DNA of 64,000 nt from Bacillus sp. RO2. Its GTDB lineage: Bacteria; Bacillota; Bacilli; Bacillales; Bacillaceae_I. Every line of letters starts with the position of its first letter. The first letter of the stretch is position 1. Made by a program: the position numbers and the translations under genes. The notes beneath the pieces are model-generated. The model was not told the DNA's origin and did not search any database. It was given only the letters and a program-made list of their open reading frames with translations. Positions 8,845 through 16,826 of the stretch are shown one piece after another. The DNA is taken from positions 62,001 through 126,000 of the forward strand of contig NZ_JAAXCU010000057.1 in the NCBI RefSeq assembly GCF_012911845.1. Direction: 5' to 3'.

Positions 8845-8871
8845 TAAACAGTTGTCGAGACAGGTCGATAT
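8845..8871 (+). promoter_or_regulatory. Sigma-D promoter for hag
   Basis: TAAA at 8845-8848, a 15-base spacer and GTCGATAT at 8864-8871, one mismatch from the SigD consensus GCCGATAT. Transcription would start near 8880 and give a leader of about 105 bases. Confidence 0.88.
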
Positions 8872-8945
8872 ATAACATGTAAGCAAATAGAATCAAAAGG
8901 CGGCCGATTTTTGACCTATCTGCAAATCTAACACCGATTACACAA

Positions 8946-8973
8946 GGACGTGAAATCGGCGACAACTCAAGGA
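8946..8973 (+). promoter_or_regulatory. Probable CsrA-binding region in the hag leader
   Basis: Two GGA motifs lie 25 bases apart: AAGGACG at 8944-8950 and the Shine-Dalgarno AAGGAGG at 8969-8975. In B. subtilis, CsrA binds one site upstream and one overlapping the hag ribosome site; this arrangement matches. Binding itself is inferred. Confidence 0.65.
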
Positions 8974-8984
8974 GGAAAAATGTA

Positions 8985-9809
8985 ATGAGAATTAATCACA
9001 ATATCGCTGCGTTGAACACGCACCGTCAACTAGGTTCTGCAACAAATGCTCAAATGAAGTCTATGGAGAAATTGTCTTCTGGTTTACGTATTAATAAAGC
9101 TGGTGATGATGCAGCTGGTCTAGCTATCTCTGAGAAAATGAGAGCTCAAGTTCGTGGATTGGACCAAGCTTCAAAAAATGCACAAGATGGGATTTCACTA
9201 ATTCAAACTGCAGAAGGTGCACTAAATGAAACGCATGATATTCTTCAACGTATGCGTGAGTTAGCTGTTCAATCATCTAATGATACAAATACAGATGCAG
9301 ACCGAAGTGAACTTCAACGTGAAGTTGCTCAGTTAATTGAAGAGGTAGATCGAATTGGAAATAACACACAGTTCAACACAAAAGATATCTTGAAAACCGA
9401 TCAAACTCTTGACATCAACATTGGATCAAATGCAGGTCAAGCATTGTCAATTACTTGGAAAGCTCAAACAAAAGCAGCTCTAGGGGAAGATGCAGTTGAT
9501 ATATCAGCAGTAAAAGTTGGTACAAAAGCTGATGCCCAAACAGCAATCACAACAATGGATAATGCAATTGCTTCTGTATCTAAATCCCGTTCTCAAATGG
9601 GGGCTTTCCAAAACCGTTTAGAACATTCTATAAATAACTTAAATACTTCATCTGAAAACCTAACAGCTGCTGAATCCCGTATTCGTGACGTAGACATGGC
9701 TAAAGAAATGATGGATCAAACTAAAAATTCTATTCTTTCTCAAGCTGCCCAAGCAATGCTAGCTCAAGCTAACCAACAACCACAAGGTGTTCTTCAATTA
9801 TTACGATAA
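8985..9809 (+). CDS. hag: Flagellin (filament subunit)
   Basis: The main filament protein, exported through the flagellar channel. The 274-residue protein has the conserved D0/D1 ends: MRINHNIAALNTHRQLG plus LSSGLRINKAGDDAAGLAIS at the front, and ESRIRDVDMAKEMMDQTKNS with AQANQQPQGVLQLL at the end. The central D2/D3 region is almost absent, as in the short B. subtilis Hag. Lysines in the exposed middle (around WKAQTKAA and AVKVGTKAD) could be methylated by the FliB-like enzyme downstream; that is inference. It has its own SigD promoter and a strong terminator. Confidence 0.97.
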   Translation: MRINHNIAALNTHRQLGSATNAQMKSMEKLSSGLRINKAGDDAAGLAISEKMRAQVRGLDQASKNAQDGISLIQTAEGALNETHDILQRMRELAVQSSNDTNTDADRSELQREVAQLIEEVDRIGNNTQFNTKDILKTDQTLDINIGSNAGQALSITWKAQTKAALGEDAVDISAVKVGTKADAQTAITTMDNAIASVSKSRSQMGAFQNRLEHSINNLNTSSENLTAAESRIRDVDMAKEMMDQTKNSILSQAAQAMLAQANQQPQGVLQLLR

Positions 9810-9817
9810 AAATAAAA

Positions 9818-9850
9818 GGAGAGATGACATTGAGCCATCTCTCTTTTTTA
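9818..9850 (+). terminator. Terminator after hag
   Basis: A perfect eight-base stem (GAGAGATG/CATCTCTC) is followed by a run of T. It separates hag from the FliB-like gene, so the latter must rely on read-through or its own promoter. Confidence 0.9.
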
Positions 9851-9877
9851 TATAAAAAGGAGCATTAATAAATTATT

Positions 9878-11080
9878 ATGAACCAGAAAATGTTAGTTCC
9901 TGAGTATTTGTCAACTTTTGAATGTATTGGTGATAAGTGCGAAGATAACTGTTGTCATGAAGGTTGGTTAATTACTGTAGAGAAAAAAACCTATAAAAAA
10001 TATAAAAATCTAAAGGATAAAAGCTGGAATCAAAAACTAAGTGAAAATGTTAAGAGAAATAAGGATTATATTGATGATGCGAATTATGCATATATTCGTT
10101 TAAATGAACAAAGATCTTGCAGTTTTTTAACTGAAAAAGGACTTTGCAGTATTCACAAAGAATTAGGTTCAGATTATCTTTGTGATACTTGTAAAATATA
10201 TCCAAGGGTAAGGAATAAAGTTCATGGTGATTGGGAACAATCATTATCTACATCATGTCCTGAAGCTGCAAGGAAAATTCTATTTTTAAAAGAGGGTATT
10301 ACCTTCACTTATAAAGACTTTCCTAAACCTAAACTATTATCTGAATCTATTGAGAAGACAATTGGAAATGAAAATTATCTTAATAGTTATTGGGAAATTC
10401 GGGCTTTTATTATTGAAATACTTCAAGATCGAAATTATCAACTAGAAAACAGACTCACGTTAGTAGGGTATTTTATAGATAATTTGAATGAAGTGAACAA
10501 GGCATCTCGAAATATAAAGAATTTAATTGAAGACTTCAAGTCCTTATTACAAAATGGGGAATTAAATGAAGTGTTTACTGAAAATTGTAATGTTATAGAT
10601 AGGATACATCATTTTCTAACTTTTATTAAAACCAGGTTTCAAAATCCCTTTATGAATAAAAATTTTAAAAAACATGTAAATAATACTATTGAGGGTTTGA
10701 GTTTGAATGTAAATGATATTGATATTATTAAAAGTGAGAAAGTTTTTAGAAATGCCGATGTGCAATATAAAAAGTTTCTAGAAAAAAAAGGATATGTTTT
10801 AGAAAACTACTTAGTTAATGTATTATATAACTCTTTAATGCCTAAAAGTGAGAATCCATTATTGGATTATGCAATATTAACTAACTACTATTTCATTTTA
10901 AAAACTATAATTCTTGGGTATATTGCTCTGGAAGAAGAAATAACAGACGATTTACTAGTAAATTTAATCTATTCTTTTGGTAGGAGTATAGAAAACTACA
11001 AACATTTTCAAGTTTTTATAGATGAAGTCTATCCAAAAGATGAGATTTCTCTACTAAATATAATCAGAACTACAATATAA
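9878..11080 (+). CDS. fliB: FliB-type flagellin lysine-N-methylase
   Basis: FliB proteins methylate surface lysines of flagellin. The 400-residue length equals that of Salmonella FliB. Family hallmarks are the N-terminal Cys cluster CIGDKCEDNCCHEGW (residues 16-30), AYIRLNEQRSCSFL, and the second Cys cluster CSIHKELGSDYLCDTCKIYP near residues 91-110. Together they suggest a metal or Fe-S cofactor of the CxxCxxxxC (PF03692) superfamily. It sits 69 bases after hag and before flaG, where B. subtilis has no such gene. The DNA is clearly more AT-rich, with many AAA/AAT/ATT codons, than the flanking flagellar genes, suggesting later acquisition. Methylation of this Hag is inferred from position and family. 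Confidence 0.85.
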   Translation: MNQKMLVPEYLSTFECIGDKCEDNCCHEGWLITVEKKTYKKYKNLKDKSWNQKLSENVKRNKDYIDDANYAYIRLNEQRSCSFLTEKGLCSIHKELGSDYLCDTCKIYPRVRNKVHGDWEQSLSTSCPEAARKILFLKEGITFTYKDFPKPKLLSESIEKTIGNENYLNSYWEIRAFIIEILQDRNYQLENRLTLVGYFIDNLNEVNKASRNIKNLIEDFKSLLQNGELNEVFTENCNVIDRIHHFLTFIKTRFQNPFMNKNFKKHVNNTIEGLSLNVNDIDIIKSEKVFRNADVQYKKFLEKKGYVLENYLVNVLYNSLMPKSENPLLDYAILTNYYFILKTIILGYIALEEEITDDLLVNLIYSFGRSIENYKHFQVFIDEVYPKDEISLLNIIRTTI

Positions 11081-11259
11081 TTGATAGCACCTCTACTATA
11101 GCAGAGTTGAATATACTAATTCCCGCAGTCCTCGTTATTGCTGTTGATGAGGTAATGGGGAGTGATTTAAATCAGAACCATTTTAGTTCTGTAATTATAT
11201 TACTTACCTAACCATCCTCATTGAAGTAGAACAGGCAATAAAAACTTTTATTTCATTAT

Positions 11260-11288
11260 GAGAGGCCATATCCCTTGGAGGCCTCTTA
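11260..11288 (+). other. Hairpin upstream of flaG
   Basis: AGAGGCC and GGCCTCT form a seven-base stem with a loop of about 12, but no T-run follows. The 310-base gap from 11081 to 11391 holds this hairpin and, at 11346-11353, TCCGATAT, which resembles a SigD -10 element. The -35 fifteen bases upstream (TTCA) is poor, so a SigD promoter for flaG-fliD is only tentative. Confidence 0.4.
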
Positions 11289-11391
11289 TATATATTATTT
11301 TCCTACTAGAAATTTACACCTCCTACTTCACTACTCTCTATACATTCCGATATTAATAAAAGATAATAAATTTTTCACGGAGGGAACCCGT

Positions 11392-11739
11392 ATGCACATT
11401 TCGCCAATAGGAGGCGGCAGCCTAGATTCCACAACTAGAACGCAAGCTCAAGATATAGTTTCAACAAAAATAGATGTATCAATTAAGGAAACGAAGGAGA
11501 CTAAACCTGAACAGAATAGAAAACAGATGGAAACAATTGTCGACAGCATGAACGATTTTATGAAGCCGATGAATGTGTCTGTACGGTTTGAGTTGCATGA
11601 TGAGTTGAATGAGTATTATGTGACGGTGGTGGATGTTGCCACAGATGAGATTATACGGGAGATACCTTCCAAGAAGTTTTTAGATATGTATGCAGCGATG
11701 ACCGAGTATATGGGGTTGTTTGTTGATAAAAAGATTTAG
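11392..11739 (+). CDS. flaG: FlaG family flagellar protein
   Basis: A 115-residue protein corresponding to YvyC (FlaG) just before fliD. The ATG at 11392 is preceded by CGGAGGG; the longer open frame upstream has no ribosome site. A polar N-terminus is followed by the compact FlaG domain: VRFELHDELNEYYVTVVDVA, then EIIREIPSKKFLDMYAAM and GLFVDKKI at the end. FlaG proteins affect filament length. The stop codon abuts the fliD start region. Confidence 0.88.
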   Translation: MHISPIGGGSLDSTTRTQAQDIVSTKIDVSIKETKETKPEQNRKQMETIVDSMNDFMKPMNVSVRFELHDELNEYYVTVVDVATDEIIREIPSKKFLDMYAAMTEYMGLFVDKKI

Positions 11740-11751
11740 GTGGTGAAGGAT

Positions 11752-13518
11752 ATGCGGTTAACTGGATTTCAGAGTGGGTTGGACATTAATCAGATGGTCA
11801 GTGATTTGATGAAGGCCCAGCGTATGCCAATGAATAAACTGACACAGCAGAAGCAGCTGCTGGAATGGAAACGGGACGATTATCGCGAGACGAATAGATT
11901 GTTGAACGATTTTCGTAATCTGTCTTTTGATATGACCTTGCAGAAGACTTACTCGCAGAAGACGGTTACTTCTACAAATGATAAAGTTTCAGCAACTGCA
12001 AGTTCCTCTGCTTCCAATGTTTCGTATACACTTTCGGATGTGCAGATTGCAAAAGTGGCTACCAATTCCTCCACTGCATCCGCCATGAAGGATAGTACCA
12101 CTAAATTAGATGTGACTACTAGTTTGTGGGAGCAGCGAGATAAGTTCGGGAGCTTTCAGACGAAAACGGTAACAGACGCTGCTATAGCTACTGGGGAATC
12201 TACATTTACTATAGGCGGGAAGGTGGATGGGAGCTCTTTAGATACTATTACTGTGAGAATGGCAGAAGGATCAACGCTAGTTGATTATGAGGTCATCACT
12301 AGCTCAGCAGGTGATATTGTTGGGAATCAAGTCTATCTGAACCAAGAGACAGGAGAATTCACTTTTGGTTCTGCCTTTGCGGAGGATGTAACAGTAGAGC
12401 CAATAAATATTGCTGCCTTTGACTTTGAGTTTAAGATCACAACATATAACCAAGCGGGGGTAGCGGTACCGCAAACATTCTTTTTTAATGGCGATCAGTC
12501 CATGGATGATATTGTAAAAGAAATCAACAATTCCAACCTTGGCCTTACTGCATTTTATGATGAATTTAAAGGTGGATTGGTGATTGCAAAAAGAGAAGCA
12601 GGTTCCTTCAATCCCTCGGCTACTGGGAAGGAAATTGAATTTGAAGGCAACTTTTTAACTGGTGTCATGAACCTTGATCAAGCGACAGAAACTGGAGGGA
12701 CACCGGCTACCGTAACCATCAATGGAGTTGTCACGGAACGGAATTCCAATACCTTTACCATTAATGGCGTCACATTCACCTTAAAAGGAGATATGCCTGG
12801 TCAATCTGCTGTCATCAACGTCGCAAATGATACGGACCAAACGTTTGATGCAGTGAAAAATTATATTACTAAATATAATGAACTGATCGAAAAAATTAAT
12901 GAAAAAACTGGCGAGCCTGTTTATCGTGATTATAAGCCTCTATCAGATGAGGAAAAAGAATCGTTGTCGGAAAAACAGATTGAACAGTGGGAAGAGAAGG
13001 CTAGAAGTGGATTGTTAAGAAATGATTCCATAATAACTTCTGGTTTAGGCAAAATGAGATCTGCTTTGTATGAGTCTGTTTCAGGCTTATCGGGGCAATA
13101 CGATCAGCTTGCTCAGCTCGGGATCACAACAAGCTCGAATTACCGTGATAAAGGAAAACTTATTATTGATGAGGATAAGTTGAAGGCTGCCATTGCTAAT
13201 GATCCTAATTCTGTCATGCAAATGTTTACCTCAAATGGTGAAAACGGAACAGGCCTGGGAATAGCACGCAAGCTACGTGACGCAGCCGAATCCACTATAA
13301 AAGGCATCGAAGCGCGCGCAGGCAACGCATCACGTACCGCTCAGCAATTTACCATCGGACGTGAACTACTAAACGTCGACCAACGCATTTCCGCGTTTGA
13401 ACGAAGAATGCAAACCGTAGAAGACCGTTACTGGCGTCAATTCACCGCTATGGAAAAAGCGATTGGACAATCAAACCAACAATCCACGCAATTAATGAGT
13501 CAATTTTTCAGTGGCTGA
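11752..13518 (+). CDS. fliD: FliD, flagellar filament cap
   Basis: FliD caps the filament tip and guides flagellin folding. The 588-residue protein begins MRLTGFQSGLDINQMVSDLM (classic FliD N-terminus). It has a flagellin-like exposed middle and a C-terminal FliD_C domain with YNELIEKINEKTGEPVYRDY, LLRNDSII and a closing coiled coil (DQRISAFERRMQTVEDRYW). The ATG at 11752 sits 8 bases after AGGTGG; GTG codons at 11740 and 11743 are possible but leave no ribosome site. Confidence 0.94.
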   Translation: MRLTGFQSGLDINQMVSDLMKAQRMPMNKLTQQKQLLEWKRDDYRETNRLLNDFRNLSFDMTLQKTYSQKTVTSTNDKVSATASSSASNVSYTLSDVQIAKVATNSSTASAMKDSTTKLDVTTSLWEQRDKFGSFQTKTVTDAAIATGESTFTIGGKVDGSSLDTITVRMAEGSTLVDYEVITSSAGDIVGNQVYLNQETGEFTFGSAFAEDVTVEPINIAAFDFEFKITTYNQAGVAVPQTFFFNGDQSMDDIVKEINNSNLGLTAFYDEFKGGLVIAKREAGSFNPSATGKEIEFEGNFLTGVMNLDQATETGGTPATVTINGVVTERNSNTFTINGVTFTLKGDMPGQSAVINVANDTDQTFDAVKNYITKYNELIEKINEKTGEPVYRDYKPLSDEEKESLSEKQIEQWEEKARSGLLRNDSIITSGLGKMRSALYESVSGLSGQYDQLAQLGITTSSNYRDKGKLIIDEDKLKAAIANDPNSVMQMFTSNGENGTGLGIARKLRDAAESTIKGIEARAGNASRTAQQFTIGRELLNVDQRISAFERRMQTVEDRYWRQFTAMEKAIGQSNQQSTQLMSQFFSG

Positions 13519-13537
13519 TAACAAGGAGTGAACAACT

Positions 13538-13939
13538 ATGGCAATGAAGAACCCCTACCAAGCCTACCAGCAAAATTCCGTCAACACTGCTACGCCTGGT
13601 GAGTTGACGTTAATGCTTTACAACGGGGCAATTAAGTTTATGAAGCTTGCCAAAAAGGGAATGGAAGACAAGGATATTGAAATGAAAAATACGAACCTGA
13701 TCAAGGCGCAGAAAATTGTTCAGGAACTAATGGTCACATTGGATACGAGTCATGATGTGGGGAAATCGATGATGACGATGTACGATTATTTGAACCGTCG
13801 TCTAATTGAAGCAAATCTGAAAAATGATTCTTCCATGGTGGACGAAGTGGAAGGTCATATGATGGAGTTCCGTGATGCTTGGAAACAGGTTATTCAATCA
13901 AGTCGTCAGCAAGCATTTGCTCAAGGTGGACGGGCGTAA
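13538..13939 (+). CDS. fliS: FliS, flagellin export chaperone
   Basis: FliS binds the C-terminal disordered part of flagellin in the cytoplasm and prevents early polymerisation. The 133-residue, all-helical protein has the family start NPYQAYQQNSVNTATPGELT, then LMLYNGAIKFMK and the later YDYLNRRLIEANL. The stop codon shares a base with the fliT start (TAATG). Confidence 0.95.
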   Translation: MAMKNPYQAYQQNSVNTATPGELTLMLYNGAIKFMKLAKKGMEDKDIEMKNTNLIKAQKIVQELMVTLDTSHDVGKSMMTMYDYLNRRLIEANLKNDSSMVDEVEGHMMEFRDAWKQVIQSSRQQAFAQGGRA

Positions 13940-14292
13940 TGAACGTCGTTGAAAACCTCGATAAAGTAACTACTCACCTATTGACGTTATTGAATGGACC
14001 TTTACCAACCGAAGAGAGCCGTGACGCTTTCTTGGAAGAGATAGATAAAGTGTTGCAAATCAGAGATTCTTTGCTTCAACGGCTTGCTCCACCTTTTTCA
14101 GAAGCAGAAATGGCACTCGGTAAAAAGGTGGCCGTTGCCAGTCAACAGGTAACCCCGAAGCTTGAAACGTTTCATAAACAGTTAAAGCAAGAGTGGGCCC
14201 AAATCCAGCAATCCAAAAAGACTGCCAAGGCATATGGGCAAGCATACAATTCTCCGACAGCAGATGGAATGTATTATGACAAAAGAAACTAG
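13939..14292 (+). CDS. fliT: FliT-like flagellar chaperone
   Basis: A 117-residue helical protein directly after fliS, where B. subtilis has fliT (113 residues). The ATG at 13939 overlaps the fliS stop (TAATG), the usual coupling; the longer frame starting at 13879 is inside fliS. Heptad-like helices run through most of the sequence. FliT homologues in Bacillus assist FliD/FliS. Sequence similarity in this family is low, so the call rests mostly on place and size. Confidence 0.8.
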   Translation: MNVVENLDKVTTHLLTLLNGPLPTEESRDAFLEEIDKVLQIRDSLLQRLAPPFSEAEMALGKKVAVASQQVTPKLETFHKQLKQEWAQIQQSKKTAKAYGQAYNSPTADGMYYDKRN

Positions 14293-14301
14293 GTGTAGAG
14301 G

Positions 14302-14688
14302 ATGGCAGATTTAACTGAAGGTGAATTTTACTTATTAAAGAAATATAATGCTCTGCTTGAGACGGTGGAAGAAGCTTTCGACTATTTGAGCGACGATAAC
14401 CGTAATGCCTCTACACCTGTCACACGCCAAATTGTAATGGACAGTTACGAGGCAATTGGTAAAATTGCAGAAGCTCACGTGAATCTCGTCCTTCTTTTTG
14501 AAAAGAACGAAGAAGCCCTTCAAGTTATTGCCCAATTCGGTGACCTTGTCGATGAACTAGAACAAATCGGCCATTTCGAACAAAACACCGTCCCTGAAAA
14601 AGAAGCATTACAAACCTATATCAAACCAGCATACGAAACCTGGAAAAACCAAATTCAACACCATATCATCCCCTACATCGCCCACTAA
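14302..14688 (+). CDS. Unknown protein at the end of the fliDST operon
   Basis: A 128-residue acidic, helical protein starting ten bases after fliT and ending just before a strong terminator, so it is the last gene of this operon. It has no cysteines, signal peptide or membrane segment. Two helical stretches carry regularly spaced Leu/Phe/Val (for example YLLKKYNALLETVEEAF and HVNLVLLFEKNEEALQVIAQ). I do not recognise a domain. Operon membership suggests a flagellar chaperone or regulatory role, but that is inference only. Confidence 0.75.
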   Translation: MADLTEGEFYLLKKYNALLETVEEAFDYLSDDNRNASTPVTRQIVMDSYEAIGKIAEAHVNLVLLFEKNEEALQVIAQFGDLVDELEQIGHFEQNTVPEKEALQTYIKPAYETWKNQIQHHIIPYIAH

Positions 14689-14714
14689 CCCTCCAAAATT
14701 TTGGAGGGTTTTTA
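14687..14714 (+). terminator. Terminator of the fliD-fliS-fliT operon
   Basis: A perfect palindrome, ACCCTCCAAAA/TTTTGGAGGGT, followed by T-rich sequence, right after the last stop codon. Confidence 0.9.
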
Positions 14715-14760
14715 TTATCTACTTTAGTGAAAGGGATATATAAGTACATTTAAATACCCC

Positions 14761-14889
14761 CTGTTTCCTGCAGTGCAGGGTGTTCGACTCCAGCGGGGGG
14801 AAAAGGTTGGTTGAGACCCCGCAACGAAGTGAGGAGGCTCAAGCACCTTCCCGCGGAAAGCGAACACCCGGAACGAAAGGAAATAGAAG
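14761..14889 (+). repeat. Interspersed GC-rich repeat, copy 2
   Basis: Forward-orientation copy between the fliDST terminator and hpf. Ends are CTGTTTCCT and AGGAAATAG (inverted repeats). The core reads GGTTGGTTGAGACCCCGCAA, then GAGGAGGCTCAAGC and CCGCGGAAAGCGAACACC. It belongs to a sub-type shared with copy 7. Confidence 0.85.
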
Positions 14890-15006
14890 TTAAAGAGAAT
14901 TCTTCAATTTTTCATGAAAGTTTTTTTATCTCCCCGCATATACTTGTTTCACCCCACTAGAACAAGCCAAACTCAGCCTTTCACAAATTCTTAACAAATC
15001 TTTTAC

Positions 15007-15032
15007 GTTTAAGCAGGAATTCTGTTGGGTAT
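15007..15032 (+). promoter_or_regulatory. Sigma-B promoter for hpf
   Basis: GTTTAA at 15007-15012, a 14-base spacer and GGGTAT at 15027-15032 match the Bacillus SigB consensus (GTTTAA-N12-14-GGGTAT) exactly. B. subtilis yvyD (hpf) is a known SigB-dependent stress gene. Confidence 0.88.
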
Positions 15033-15155
15033 TGTAGAAATATGTTTACATAAGCTTCACGCAAGCTTAACCTTTCTTATCAAAGAAAGGAAATGTAGGC
15101 AGATTGTTTGGATGCAAGATAAATCCAAACAGGAACAAAAGGAGGAGTTCGATTT

Positions 15156-15716
15156 ATGAAGTACAACGTACGCGGTGAAAACATTGAGGTAACTCCAGCA
15201 ATCCGAGATTATGTAGAAAATAAGATCGGGAAGATTGAACGCTATTTTGATTCCACAGACAATGCAGAATGCAAAGTGAATCTGAAAGTCTACAACAACC
15301 AACAAAAAATTGAAGTGACCATTCCTATGACAGGCCTAGTGTTACGTGCAGAAGAAAGTCACGATGATCTCTACGCAGCGATAGACCTCGTCGTAGATAA
15401 ACTAGAGCGACAAATTAGAAAACATAAGACAAAGGTCAACCGTAAACTTCGCGATACTGGTTCACCTAAATACTTATTTAACGAAGTGATTGATAACGGA
15501 GCACCGGCTCATGTGGCGGTAGCAGATGAAGAGGACGAAGCAGATTTGGTTCGTACAAAGCGTTACAACTTGAAACCAATGGACAGCGAGGAAGCAATTT
15601 TGCAGATGAACTTGCTAGGCCATAGCTTCTTCGTATTCCTAAACGCTGCGACAAATGAAACGAATGTCGTGTATAAGCGTAACGATGGGAAATATGGATT
15701 GATTGAATCCTATTAA
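15156..15716 (+). CDS. hpf: Long-form ribosome hibernation promoting factor
   Basis: HPF binds the 30S decoding region and pairs 70S ribosomes into inactive 100S dimers in stationary phase and stress. The 186-residue protein has the N-terminal S30AE domain (MKYNVRGENIEVTPAIRDYV to about residue 100), an acidic linker, and the C-terminal dimerisation domain (EEAILQMNLLGHSFFVFLNA, NDGKYGLIE). AAAGGAGGAG lies before the ATG. A SigB promoter is visible upstream. Confidence 0.96.
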   Translation: MKYNVRGENIEVTPAIRDYVENKIGKIERYFDSTDNAECKVNLKVYNNQQKIEVTIPMTGLVLRAEESHDDLYAAIDLVVDKLERQIRKHKTKVNRKLRDTGSPKYLFNEVIDNGAPAHVAVADEEDEADLVRTKRYNLKPMDSEEAILQMNLLGHSFFVFLNAATNETNVVYKRNDGKYGLIESY

Positions 15717-15735
15717 TAAGTAGATACGTTAAATG

Positions 15736-15767
15736 AAAGGGGGTCCTATGTGGGCCTCTTTTTTTGT
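15736..15767 (+). terminator. Terminator after hpf
   Basis: A G-rich/C-rich stem around GGGGTCC and GGGCCTC, with a run of T following. Confidence 0.7.
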
Positions 15768-15893
15768 CGTAATTTCTCGGGAAATGATGCAGGTATTTGT
15801 CGGAAATGATCATTTGTCACTTCCCATTTGTGATAAAATATTCTTGAAGAGTATTGGAGGATATTGGTTCTCTGGGAAATGGAGAGAGAAAGA

Positions 15894-16778
15894 ATGTTAT
15901 TAAGAAAATTATCGGCAGCATTGTTTTCAAGTATTGTATTATCGTTAGGGTTATTTTTCATGAGCTTTTGGAATTCAGAGGAACTGGGGTTAATTATTAC
16001 GGTTCTGTTTTTCTCCTTATTTGGAAACTACATTTATGGTGTGCCAGTTTCCTTTCTATCTGAATTTCTTACGGAAAGTCTAACCGAGAGCAGAGTTTAT
16101 GTTGCAGGGTTTATTTACGTATTTTTTGCATATATAACAGTAACCATGATAGGTGGTTTTGCATTTTTTTCGATAATTTGTGCTGTATTGTTCTATTTGA
16201 TTGATGAGGGAATTAAGGTTGTTAAAGATACACCAAATGACAAAAGTAAAAAGCTTGAATTCTTTAAATTACTGGTTGTCATTCCGTTTGCTGCATTGGC
16301 GATTTGGGGTGTGAATGTTCAAGAAAGTACTACAACAAGTACTGACGAGGAGACAAATACCATATATTTAATTCCTAAAGGATATGAGGGATCGGTGGTT
16401 GTCTTATATAAAGTGCAAAATGAAAAAAGTATAGCAAAAGAGGATGAGTTCTTTATGATTCCTCTAAGTGTGGAGAAACTTCCAACATTAAAAAGGACAG
16501 ATATTGAGGAGTATGCTATTTTCCAAACGTCTAGTGAAAAGAGATATGGAATAGTAACCGATAAATATTTCTATGTAGATGAACAAGGAAACAGGTCGGA
16601 GATTGAAGCGTCCTGTCTTCACCTTGGACCTAGTATAAGTTCGGATATGGGAACGAAATACGAGGTATTGCAAGTAACAAATTCGAGTTGCGGTCAGGAA
16701 TTTCAGAGGTCTGGTAAGGAACGGTTTGACGCGCAGGCAAGAGAAGTATTAAAGTATTGGGGTCATCATCAATTTTAA
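15894..16778 (+). CDS. Membrane protein with DUF6843-like outer domain
   Basis: A 294-residue protein of unknown function. The ATG at 15894 is chosen for GGAGAG seven bases upstream; a TTG at 15864 is possible. About four hydrophobic segments occupy residues 8-130 (for example SIVLSLGLFFMSFW, ITVTMIGGFAFFSIICAVLF and LLVVIPFAALAIWG). They are followed by a soluble C-terminal half beginning IYLIPKGYEGSVVVLYKV. That 'IPxGYxGxVxVxY' pattern resembles DUF6843, seen in many Bacillus exported proteins. It is an insertion relative to B. subtilis gene order between hpf and secA. No catalytic residues are evident. Confidence 0.75.
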   Translation: MLLRKLSAALFSSIVLSLGLFFMSFWNSEELGLIITVLFFSLFGNYIYGVPVSFLSEFLTESLTESRVYVAGFIYVFFAYITVTMIGGFAFFSIICAVLFYLIDEGIKVVKDTPNDKSKKLEFFKLLVVIPFAALAIWGVNVQESTTTSTDEETNTIYLIPKGYEGSVVVLYKVQNEKSIAKEDEFFMIPLSVEKLPTLKRTDIEEYAIFQTSSEKRYGIVTDKYFYVDEQGNRSEIEASCLHLGPSISSDMGTKYEVLQVTNSSCGQEFQRSGKERFDAQAREVLKYWGHHQF

Positions 16779-16782
16779 GAAT

Positions 16783-16817
16783 TAAAAAAGCACTGCGCAT
16801 TTGCAGTGCTTTTTCAT
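16783..16817. terminator. Bidirectional terminator between convergent genes
   Basis: AAAAAAGCACTGC and GCAGTGCTTTTT form a stem with A/T runs on both sides, fitting both the upstream plus-strand gene and the minus-strand surface protein. Confidence 0.88.
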
Positions 16818-16826
16818 GTTTATATA

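Noticed and set aside
11346-11353. SigD promoter for flaG-fliD
   Set aside because: The -10-like TCCGATAT is good but the -35 (TTCA) is poor; mentioned only as tentative.
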